Source: Pollenia angustigena (lineage: Eukaryota; Arthropoda; Insecta; Diptera; Polleniidae). Taken from it: a stretch of DNA of 64,000 bases. The DNA is taken from assembly GCA_930367215.1 (NCBI GenBank), contig OV884059.1:29813882-29877881 (forward strand), written 5' to 3'. The notes below the pieces were generated by a model, which was given only the letters and a program-made list of their open reading frames with translations, searched no databases and was not told the DNA's origin. Made by a program: the position numbers and the translations under genes. Shown here in pieces: positions 55,101 through 64,000 of the stretch. The stretch's first letter is position 1. The number at the start of each line of letters is the position of its first letter.

Positions 55101-58100
55101 AGAAAAGCCTTGCGCCCGGCCATAGGCCGGCTATGCTTTCAAGTTTGTAAGCTATGCTTTCGAGTTTGTCCACGGACACTATGACACTGGACGTTATGAC
55201 ATGCCACCTTTTTGCAATATGTCCCGTTATTTTTAAAAATAACATTTAGTAATTCGTCGTATAGTAATAATGAATGATTTAGACAAATAGTATGCCCGAA
55301 AAAATGGGCTATTTTTTATATAATAATTTAAAAAACGAAAAATCGCCCAATAGTAAAGAAAAATAGCCCAACAATTTTGGGTCACTTTTCATATGAATTC
55401 AGGCCTAATTTTACATGGAATTTTTTTGGGCGTTTTTCATTTAGTTTTTTGGGCCATTTTTCTTTGGGCGATTTTTCCTACAGCCACATTTTTTAAAAAT
55501 ACTAAGAACAAAATTTTCTAAAAATAACGTTTTAAGAAATAGTTTTCAACAAAAAAAAAAAGTTTTTTAAACAGTTTTATTTGATTTTTTTGAAACTATT
55601 ATGACCATATTTACATTATGCAATTAACGCCACAACTTTCGCATGCAACTTTTTGTTTGTTAGCAAGAGGTGTAGGGAAGAAAACGGGGTTGAAAAAGTT
55701 GAAAAAAATGTAATTGTAAATGTGAAAAGAGTTTCGTATAAACAACTTTAAAAGAAAATATAAAAAAAACTCGGCGTTAATTGCGTAGATCTAAATGCGG
55801 TGTTTACACCTTTTGGGGAGGAAATAAGAAAACTGTATATTTTTTTTTAATTTTATTTGAATTCTTAGAAATTAAGGGGGCAAAATGTGTACCTCAGGTC
55901 TTAAAATATGAAAAATTTCAACGTATATTCTTAATTTCTTAAGATCAGAACTGAACCGATTAAGTAAAGGGCTTATTAACTATTTGTTTTATCTTATGAG
56001 GTGTAATTTAAATTTCGGTTTTTATTATTTTTTTAATTTTTTTATTTAAACTGGTAGAAAAAGAGGTGCACATATGTGTACTTCAGGTCTTAGCGATTAG
56101 TTATTGAGGAAAAATATCCCAACAGTATGGTTTTTTCAAACAGTTAAATTCAGATGCAAAAATAATGGCTAAAACTTCTAAACCCTGCCATCTTTTGATA
56201 TTGTTTTGAAGCGCAGTAGCTTAAAGCAAGTAATTAAACTGTTTCTATTGGTCACACGATGTCGCTAGTCTTTAAAACTTGTAATATTTTAAGGTGCACA
56301 TGTGTGTACCCATGGTCTGAAGAGGATAAATTGAAATGAAGTGGATTTCAAATCGAACAAATTTTGAAAACGAGCCTGTCCAGAAAGTTCACAAAAATAC
56401 TGACTGATCTTTGAGGGGTCAGGTATGGACATAATATGTATTTCGGAAACGTGGTTTCACTTTGAAATTCACGAAAACTACTACAAACTGAGAGGATATA
56501 TGCTTTTTCGATCTGACAGATATTCAAACGCTGGCGGTGTGGCAATATATGTTAAATCATCAATTTCATGCAAAATGAAATGCCAAACGTCCGATGAAGA
56601 CAAAGGTAATGACGATGAAGTCGTTATTGATGAAGATGTTAATGTCTATAATGTCGAAATAAATGAAAATAATGGAGCATCTGCCTTAAATACTCAGAAA
56701 CCAGAATATTTATTTCTTGAAATTTTCAATAACAACCAAAAACTTTTACTGGGAACAATTTATCGGCCTAATCACATATGTTGTTATTACTGGTGATTTC
56801 AACGCTAACATACTAATAGATAAACGTTTAATAGAGGATATGAGTGCCATTGGTTGATAAATAGTTTAACACCGACACATTTTACATCCACCGGCAGTAC
56901 TCTTCTTGACCTTTGTTTTGTAGATACTAATCTGTTCACTCTGTTTTTTCGGAACATGATTTAATTTTTGTGTCTTATAATTTTGAAGCAATAGCGCAAG
57001 AACAAACAATAACATTTCGAGATTTTAAAAACATAGATCTCCAATCCCTGGAAACGGAACTTACAACAATACCATGGAACCAAACATTCTTAATGCCTAC
57101 TGTAGATGAACAGGTAACTTTTTTGCATTGCAATATACAATATTTATATGAAAAGTATGTGACAGTTAAAGTAAAAAAAATAAAAAATGAGAAATGAGAA
57201 ACCCAGGTTTTCAAACGAAATTAAAGCCTTAATCAATAAAAGAAATGATGCGTATGCACGATGGAAAAGATTTAAAACCCCGGAACTCCATAATTTTTTC
57301 AAGATATGCAGAAGAAACGTTAATTTAAAAATTAGAACTGAAAAATCAAAATTTTATGAGAAAAAGTTCCAATCAGCTGTTTGCTCAAAAAAGAAATGGA
57401 GGGAAATTCGTACGATGGGTATCGTTAACAATTGCATGAAAACTGAAAACAAAATTGGTGTTAATCAACTTAACTTAGAATTTGCCAATATACCAATGCC
57501 AGAAGCAAATCTCAGATATTACAACTCTACAAATGCCTTTAACAACGCTAACAATACTAATGAACAACTTTCATTAATGTTACCCAGGACGATGTTCTTA
57601 AATCCATGCTTAGTATTAAATCTGACTCTTTGGGAAATGATAAGGTTCATCCCAAATTTATTAAATTGATAGTTACATATATACTACAACATATAACACT
57701 TTTGATTGACACAATAATTACAACATCTACTTTCCCATCAATGTGGAAACAAGCAAAGATTATACCTGTTCCAAAACCTGATAAAAATTACCGGCCAATG
57801 GCGATTTTGCCCTATTTGTCAAAAGTATTTGAAAGGTTGATACATATGCAGATGACTCGATTTTTGTATAAAAATTCTCTGCTCTCTGAAAGACAATCTG
57901 GTTTTAGACCTAGACACAGCCAAGGTATATTTACACAAGGTAAACTCGTTGGCCCATATGTTTGTCAGCTGATTACCCATAGTTGGAACCTTAACGTCAA
58001 ATTTCGTGTATATGAGAAAAAATTTGTACATGTGTGCGTTAAATTGTTTTTGTTTTATATGAATACAATTTTGACAACTTGGTTCCTTTTATAGAGCAGC

Positions 58101-60188
58101 ATGCCTACACTCCCAAACGAGTCTACCTTGTGTAAATATACCTTGGACACAGCTGTATTTCTACTCTCATCGATGTTTCAGAGGAAATACGGTCAAAAAT
58201 TGATAGCAATATGATATCTTTTTTGGTTTTGCTTGACCATTCTAAGGCGTTTGATACCGTCGAACACATAATACTTTGCCAAAAACTGAAATACATGTGC
58301 CATTTTTCAAATACAGCTGTAAAATTTCTTGCTTCATATCTATGTGATAGAAGTCAATTCGTTTCTTTTGGTTCTAATAAATCAAACAGCTGCTTACTGA
58401 CAAGAGGTGTTCCACAGGGCTCAATACTTGGCCCACTATTATATTCAATATACTCCAATGACTTGCCGTCCAGACTCAACTACTGTGGTATACAGATGTA
58501 TGCAGATGACGTTCAGCTTAACATCAGCTGTTCCCCATCAGGTATTATTGATTGCATCAGCAAATTAAATCACGATCTCGATAACGTATTAAGATGGGCG
58601 TCAGTGAATGGCCTTTGCCTCAATGCGAAAAAATTGAAGGCAATGCTTATAAGCAAAACAAAATTTTTATCGTCTAGCTTGCCGCCAATCCAAATTGGAC
58701 ATTCTACTATTGAAATCGTGAAAAGTTCCGAAAACCTTGGCGTTATGTTTAACAACGATCTCACCTGGTCAAATCATGTAAATGCCATATGTGGAAAAAC
58801 TTATGTTATGTTAAGAAATCTTTGGATGACACAGTATTTTACGCCAATTAATATCCGCATGCTACTCGCTAAGACATATCTACTACCCACTTTAATGTAT
58901 GGATGGGAATTATTTTCCACTTGTGATTCAATAAGCAAGAATAAGCTCAAAGTGACCTACAACAACATTGCCAGATATATATATGGACGTACAAGATATA
59001 GTAGTATAACTCAGTTTTCAAACCAAATCTATAATATATCTTTTGAAAATCTATTGAAATGCCGAACACTCATATTTTTACATAAACTTATATTTAATAG
59101 ACAACTTACTTATCTCTACAAAAGAATAACATTTTCAAGATCGAATCGGGGCAACAGCATAAACTCCATAAGATACCGTAAGCAAATATCTGAAAGACAC
59201 TTTCTCGTTAATGCCATCCGTCTCTGGAATGAACTTCCTCCTAATATACAGATAATAAGCAATGCAAAGCACTTTAGATGCGAAATATTTACCCTCTTGG
59301 GTTAACGAAAAATCACATACATAACTAAAAAAATTTTTATTGTTATAATTATTACTTTTCTTTTGTATAAAAATCTGTAACTCATAACTAATTATTTTGT
59401 TTTTAGTTTTAAGATAAACCTTTGTAAATGTTATAATCTAATGTGCCTTTATCTCCCCAGTACTATTAAATTAGATTAAGTCTTGTTGTATTGGTTATTT
59501 TTCAAATAAATAAATAAATAAATAAAATATTCTGTTGAAGATTTGTATGTAAATGCATATTTTAAAAGTTATTCTATAGATGTTTAATTGCTATGGCTTT
59601 AGATTTTCCCGATATACTTTGCAGGTGCAATAAGTGTTACGCTTTAAAAGTTATTTTATTGAACATCTGCTCAAGTTTTTAACTATATACAAATGTATTA
59701 CTTACGCCTTTCTTTTCGCTAAAATTTTTATGTTTATAGCTATTTGAATCAAAAGTTAAAATGTCCCCAGTTGTTTCGCATTTTGTTGGGTAAGAAGTGA
59801 AACCTTTGCCAGAAATATCCAAATTGTCAATGCTGTTGCTATCACAGGTACTTGGTTTTTGTTGAAATTTAGACCATTTATCTTTTCCAAGCAGGGAATT
59901 GTTATACTGTTCTACAAAATTTTGATTTATTTTATCGGGCAATTGATAGTTATTACGAAAATTTCCCCAAGAATTGTGGTCGATTCTAAATATATATAAA
60001 AAAATTATTAAAAAATGTTGCGTTTTTAACTTTAATATTTTAATTACTTACTTTTTTGAACTATCTAGCAAATGTCCTCTATCATTGGCTATTATTTTGG
60101 TAGAGAATTTACGTTGTCTTGGTCTGGGCGGATACCATTTGGGTATTTCCCAATTATTTAAACCTTTGGGCTTATAGGCTGAATCAAA
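46147..60188 (-). CDS. Unrecognised protein, three visible exons across a 12-kb transposon-filled intron
   Basis: I do not recognise this gene. Exons on the minus strand are 60188-60052, 59985-59706 and 47712-46147; the phases (2, then 0) agree and donors are GTAAGT. At least 660 residues are visible; the start codon lies further right, beyond 60188, and was not found. Exon 1 has YKPKGLNNWEIPKWYPPRPR; the last exon has short Pro/Ser segments, DYKPSHEPPRT, GVFTNTLGETGFF, a Cys-rich stretch (CCSRSCPPKR), SSDSGCSMGSNHSQR and ends PEHWRLASVYQHAYK then LLQTVYK. There is no signal peptide or membrane span. Short W/P/Y modules resemble microtubule-inner or sperm-tail proteins, a weak guess. Stop TAA (46149-46147) overlaps AATAAA. 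Confidence 0.75.
47823..48129. repeat. Inverted repeat, about 38-bp arms
   Basis: AAAAACGTAATCTACATAAA..TTCTCCGAAGAAACCAT on the left is complemented on the right by ATGGTTTCTTCGGAGAATTT...ATGTAGTTTACGTTTTT; the right arm has an 11-nt insertion. It may be a MITE; no target duplication seen. Confidence 0.65.
48238..50608 (-). pseudogene. Jockey-like LINE, 5' truncated, one nonsense codon in ORF2
   Basis: On the minus strand ORF2 begins inside the endonuclease domain (GQPTYWPTD, KIPDVIDF, SSDHTP) and runs through a complete reverse transcriptase: PGFDKISNKML, YRPISLLSNISKLFEK, SALFIDVSQAFDKVWH, GVPQGSILGPLLY and the catalytic FADD at 49086-49075, then the thumb. A TAG at 48678-48676 falls in GIQL*GTAS, where the family has Trp, after which the frame continues open for 92 codons to TAA at 48397. 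The poly(A) tail is the T run ending at 48238. ORF1 and the endonuclease catalytic half are gone. Confidence 0.9.
50788..51611. mobile_element. hAT-like non-autonomous element
   Basis: TAGGGATTGCT at 50788 and the complement of TAGAGTTTGCT ending at 51611 form the ends. Subterminal AACCGAAACCG/CGGTTTTAACC words cluster inside both ends (50799-50882 and 51520-51600), as in the other hAT-type elements here. The flanking octamers CATATAAC and CATTTTTC match poorly, so the duplication is uncertain. Confidence 0.55.
51664..53689. other. Intronic spacer, nothing recognised
   Basis: A+T-rich with long A/T runs. A run of about 14 G lies at 53286-53300. ORFs at 53309 and elsewhere have no family signature. 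Confidence 0.5.
53690..54060 (+). pseudogene. hAT transposase C-terminal dimerisation-domain fragment
   Basis: The + strand reads ILEFWKVKNLKAPII, then IALVAFTIPAK, ESVERAFSVLSVIMAKR and LSAEDFENIVLLKLN. This is the conserved hATC block (the motif around VERAFS and the final LL.LN helix) at the end of hAT transposases. Stops interrupt it and no catalytic domain remains. It lies 75 bp left of the hAT-ended fold-back element, on the sense strand relative to neither host exon. Confidence 0.82.
54136..55485. mobile_element. hAT-ended fold-back element
   Basis: GGCTGTAGGAAATATCGCCC... and the complement of its right end agree at 32 of 33 positions. Flanking octamers are ACATATTT (54128-54135) and ACATTTTT (55486-55493), one mismatch. 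Subterminal words AAATCGCCCAA and AAAATTACCCAA recur many times. The centre is a long GC-rich inverted array (54547-55126). No ORF of its own. Confidence 0.82.
54547..55126. repeat. Inverted array of 82-bp GC-rich units (four forward, three reverse)
   Basis: Units start GGGCGCAAGGATTT at 54547, 54629, 54711 and 54792 and contain TATGGTATAACAA, ACCGGCTTCGCTAA, TAAAGCTTCTCTGC and GGCCTTCGGCC. After a centre near 54865 the complement of the unit recurs three times (CCTTGCGCC ends near 54951, 55032 and 55117). One strand could fold into a hairpin with arms near 270 bp. Confidence 0.9.
55486..56414. other. Intronic spacer with a thrice-repeated short word
   Basis: GTGTAC.TCAGGTCTTA-like words occur at about 55885, 56072 and, diverged, 56295. 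A fragment of the 21704 MITE family lies at 56330-56400 (TTTTGAAAACGAGCCTGTCC). No gene seen. Confidence 0.5.
56415..59526 (+). pseudogene. Degenerate LINE: endonuclease, reverse transcriptase and (TAAA)n tail
   Basis: Endonuclease pieces: DIICISETWF, AGGVAIYV, LLLGTIYRPN, VITGDFNANI and THFTSTGSTLLDL in shifted frames up to about 56930. The linker frame 57187-57669 is basic. RT blocks: SLGNDKVHPKFIK, MWKQAKIIPVPKPDKNYRP, LLSERQSGFRPRHS, then after a hAT insertion LLDHSKAFDTVEH, RGVPQGSILGPLLY and YADD (58499-58510), followed by thumb and a C-terminal block (RHFLVNAIRLWNELPP) to the stop at 59303-59305. It is 5' truncated with several frameshifts before 57700. The 3' end is (TAAA)n at 59505-59526. 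It sits antisense in the intron of the minus-strand gene. Confidence 0.88.
57921..58145. mobile_element. hAT MITE inserted in the LINE reverse transcriptase
   Basis: CAAGGTATATTTACACAAGG and CCTTGTGTAAATATACCTTG are perfect 20-bp inverted ends of a 225-bp element. GACACAGC stands immediately before (57913-57920) and after (58146-58153), an exact 8-bp duplication. Element plus one duplicate is 233 bp, and taking it out puts the LINE frames on either side in register, which confirms the boundaries. Confidence 0.95.
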
Positions 60189-62139
60189 CTGTCAAATAAA
60201 AGGCAATTGTATTACAACCTGTTCTTAATACCATAATTTATATCATTATAATCCTCCAATGCAAACAAACTGTTAAAAAAAACATATCAATTTTTTATTG
60301 TGCTACGTAAATAAAACAAAACACCCCTTGTCTGTAGGCCAGACAATTGATTAATTCTCTTGTGGATGAGGTAACATCCCTATTAGAAAAAGGAATGATA
60401 AAACTTGCCCCTGTTTGGGTGACTGTCTATATGTATATTAGACAATTACATGGTGTAATTTTCCTTGTTTTTGTGTCTTTTTTTTAAGAACATGTGTAAA
60501 AAACTATTGTAAATAATACTTTTTAATCTTTGTTTACTTTTCAAAAATGAACAATTGCATTTTTGATTCAATTTACCATTTAAACATGAATATATTTTTG
60601 TATATTAATCCCTGCTACCATTTATCACTTAAAAAGTCAACATTATTATACAACGGGCTTGATAAAAGACTTAGTTTTGCATCTGTTATAGTTTACGAAA
60701 TATTCAAACAAAATTAAAATTGCAATGTAATTATTATTCAACAATTTGTCAGGAAACAAACATTCAATATTAAAACTTGTGAAAGTATGAAATTTCACTG
60801 AATATTTTTAATATTTTGGGTATGAGGCTTTGGCAGTGGTTTAGTATTAATCCGTTTTTGATAATTAAGTTTTTAAAAAGTTTATCTCAAAATAACCAAA
60901 AACTTCAAAATAAAATTCCCACAATTTGGGTTTTTTTTTTTAATTTTCATATGCAAATTATAAGAAATTTGATATTCCATCATTTGTAGCCAAACGTTAC
61001 ATAATTTTATATTGTTATTTTCATCAACACTTTTCGACTTGATGACATTTTTACAACAAATTTGATTGAATACAACAATGTGTAAAACCACACAGGCACG
61101 CGTTCAAACACGGGTCATGTGTTTTCCTATAAAAAAAATTAAACCTTCAACCACCCTAAACCAAAACTCAAAACCAGCAACAAATATAAAACATTCAAAT
61201 TCACACATTTACCATTAGGAAATAATTAAATTTACACGGCAATTACACACGCCTTATCTCTTTATCACTTAAATTTAAAAGTATAGATTTGGGTGCTAAA
61301 GGAAACAATAGACTTTTAAACAAAATATCCGTATACTTAAAAAAAAAAAATCGCCAAGGAACAAGTGCTTGTTTTAAATTGATTTTAAACTCAATTAGCA
61401 AATTTTACCATGAGTTTTATTGAGAAAAAAACTTATTTGATTGAACTAAATGTTACAAGTATCTTTTTTTTATAAAGGTCTTTCATTGTCCCTTTGTCAA
61501 TGATTATAATGTTAAATCTCTTGGGTAACATTTATCAACAACATTCAAATACAGGAGTATTTACAAACACATGTACTAGTCAAATAACTATCCATAACAA
61601 GGATTAAATTTTTGTAAGCAAACACACACCCCCTTTGATATCATCCCTCTTTATACCTATGTATAAGATAAATTCAATTGTAATAACACGTGTATCTTTA
61701 GAATCATCTTAAAAAAGTGCTACAAACACTTGCAACAATCAAATAATCCTGGTTTATAACACTTGCCAACAAAGTAATTTAACGCTTCTCTTACGTTAGA
61801 CCATAAACTCGATTGATTTTTCCCTCCGTTAAAAACAGATGTTAACTCAATTGTTTTGAAATTAACTTAATGTTTTGACTATTAATTGAAAACTGATATG
61901 AACAATAAAATATGTGTTATCCTTTCACCGGTAATTTTTGTACTGTAACATTTAAACTATGCGATTTCCTACAAACATTGCGAAAAGTTTTGTATTTGAC
62001 CCATTTATATTTAAATATTTTGACAACCAATTTAGTACCAGCACAATATTTGTTCATTCATATTAAAGTAAAGATATGCATGTCTATACTAGTGTGCATG
62101 TGTATTTAAAGCAGGGACCGTAACAGTTATTCCTTTTTA
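60189..62139. other. Spacer or upstream intron, nothing recognised
   Basis: The acceptor for the exon at 60188 borders this stretch, so at least part is intron of the minus-strand gene. I found no upstream exon, promoter or transposon end. Confidence 0.5.
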
Positions 62140-63700
62140 TACCCTTCACCGAAGGTTACTTCCACAATATTGATAAACTCTATAAAGTATTAGCTGACCC
62201 GACAGACGTTGTCCTGTTCAAATTAGGAAAAATGTTTGCGTTCGATTTTTAAAATCCGTTAAAAAGATACGAACATGTGAAAGAAAAATTTGTCAAATCG
62301 ATGGAGCCGTTTTCTGTTTTTAGGTAAATCGAAAAAAGTGGGCGGAGCAAAATTTTCTTTCCGTTTAAACCTAAGTTGGACCATGGCGATGATTTAACGA
62401 AAAAAATCGTCCAAATCGGTCAAGCCGTTCTCAAGTAATGCGCTTAATAGAAAAAGTGGGCGTAAAAATGGGCGTGGTAAATTTTTCTTTCAATGAAAAT
62501 TTAAAATGGATTAATACGAACATTTGAAGGAAAAATTTGTCAAATCGATGGAGCCGCTTTTTAATTTTAGGTAAATCGAAAAAAGTGAGCGTAAAAGTGG
62601 GCGGGGCAAAATTTTCTTTTCGTATAAATCAAAGTTGGACCATGGCGATCATTTTAAAGAAAAAATCGTACAAATTATATAGATGTCATTGGTGGTGCAA
62701 TATGACAATTGGATTTTGCCACGCTCCTCCGCCCGCAGACCGAAAATCAAAAATCAGACTTCACAGTGTCACCCGCCTGAATATTCTGAAGATTCCCTGA
62801 AAATTTCATCAAAATCGGCCCAGCCGTTTTGGAGTCCATACGTTACATACACACATCCTGTTTTATATATATAGATATATTCCGGTTCCTTATGAGAAGA
62901 GAATTTCATATCCGGTTGTCCGTCTCTCTGTGTGTATGTTGAAATGGGTTTTCCGAAGACTCCAGAAATAATGGAGACTAGGTTGTTTTATATGTAGTTA
63001 TGTCACATATACTCCGTTAAAGTTTGCTATTGAGGTTCAGCAAGATCGGTCAATAAATGACTGAGATATTAGCAAAAAAATCACGACTGCGTCTAATTTT
63101 ACACAAAAATCCCTTGCTGTTGTTATTTTTATTTCTTTATATCTGGAGACCGGCAAGAGTCAAAGCTTCCAAATTAGATTAAAGCATATTGGTTATCATT
63201 ACACAACCTCTCTAAAAAGTGGGCGGGATTGGAGAAGTGGGCGTGGCACTCCCCATACAAAGACACCATACATTTCTGTATATCTGGAGAATATACATTT
63301 CTGTATATCTGGAGAACAGCAAAAGCCAAAGTTTCCAAATTAGGTACAAGCATCTTGGTTGTCAATGCACAACATCCGAAAAAATGTGGGCGTGATTGAT
63401 GAAGTGCATTTCAATAAACATATAAATCTGTCAAATCGATTAAAAAATAGCCGAGTTATGACCAAAATACTCCAAAAATGGTCTGGAAAACATTACAAAT
63501 TATATAATTGTATAAAAATTGTATACATTTTAGGGCTGCCATTTGACCGTTTTAAAAACCAGAAATCTTCAGTAAAACATATCTTCTGAAAAACTTGAAA
63601 AAATCGGTTCAGATAGAAAAAAAGTCATGACAAAAATATATATATATTTTTTTTTTAAATATGTATACCTATTTTCGGGAACTATAGGCCTTCCCGAGCC
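62140..63700 (+). repeat. DINE-1-like or related dispersed repeat, interrupted
   Basis: TATACCCTTCACCGAAGGT (62148) and CTATAAAGTAT before the Helitron continue after it as TATATTCCGGTTCCTTATG and GGTTGTCCGTCTCTCTGTG, the same order of words as in DINE-1-like elements. GTGGGCG.GATTGG-type motifs and a duplicated CATTTCTGTATATCTGGAGA (63269, 63295) follow. The right limit is unclear. Confidence 0.6.
62190..62875 (-). mobile_element. Non-autonomous Helitron, minus orientation
   Basis: On the minus strand it starts TCTATATATATAAAACAGG and ends GTCTGTCGGGTCAGCTAA followed by T, with A before the TC: canonical Helitron borders. Two internal repeats, marked by TTTGTCAAATCGATGGAGCC and GTTGGACCATGGCGAT, are about 248 bp apart. 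No Rep/helicase ORF. Confidence 0.85.
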
Positions 63701-64000
63701 TAAGTAAATGGTAAATTTCTTCCTTAGCACGTCGGTATTTATATCTATAGAATTAGTGAAAAATTATCCGAGTTACGACCAATATACTAAAATCCTTAAA
63801 AAGTATTCTTTTTTTATAATTAAGTTTGTTAAAATATATGTATAAATATGTCGCACGGGTTCCTCTAAAAAGAGTCAACTCAAAATTTTTCAATTTTCAT
63901 TTTTTGCAAGAAATCGAAGTACAGTGGTCATATCTACCCAACTGTAAAATTCTTATATCATTATCTCTATTCTTACGCCAAAAAAAATGCAGTTGTATCC

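Noticed and set aside
1..64000. CRISPR array
   Set aside because: The repeats found are tandem or transposon-derived with no regular spacer structure, and the genome is eukaryotic.

Overview
This is nuclear DNA from a higher (calyptrate-type) fly, most likely a blowfly or house-fly relative. The evidence is strong A+T richness, many short (CATA)n/ACATATGTA microsatellites, short GT-AG introns beside introns of about 12 kb, four single-copy animal genes with fly-like sequence, and a dense load of dipteran transposons (DINE-1-like Helentron relatives, Helitrons, hAT, mariner/Tc1, Jockey-type LINEs). The species itself cannot be read from the window.

Layout. (1) 1-22 kb: the 3' half of a tweety-family membrane protein gene (+ strand). 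It has a proximal terminal exon at 4720-5071 and a second terminal exon about 12 kb downstream at 16832. The downstream exon is followed in the same frame by two further long open segments (567 and 228 codons) separated by single UGA and UAG stops, with a 9-bp hairpin just after the UGA. The 12-kb intron is filled with MITEs, a Tc1 remnant, a Helitron and a dead LINE. (2) 22-37 kb: gene-free transposon graveyard with nested insertions dated by their target-site duplications (TSDs), a tRNA-derived SINE candidate, a DINE-1-like element and remnants of two unfamiliar transposon-encoded proteins. (3) 37-46 kb: a compact cluster of Smg9 (-), Kti12 (+), Carnmt1 (-) and an unrecognised 600-residue protein (+). 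Smg9 and Kti12 diverge from a 231-bp spacer; Kti12 and Carnmt1 converge. (4) 46-60 kb: an unrecognised minus-strand gene with two exons at 59.7-60.2 kb and a large last exon at 46.1-47.7 kb. The intron between them holds two LINEs, a MITE split by two later insertions, a hAT transposase fragment and a fold-back element with an internal inverted GC-rich array. (5) 60-64 kb: a Helitron inserted in a DINE-1-like repeat.

The host genes do not form one pathway: tweety is a plasma-membrane anion-channel family protein, SMG9 belongs to the nonsense-mediated decay kinase complex, Kti12 to tRNA wobble-uridine modification, and CARNMT1 methylates carnosine-type histidine. The most interesting signal is the two-stop open reading frame at the tweety 3' end; the next is the record of nested transposition, where exact TSDs let insertion order be read. 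All calls are by eye; no database search was run.
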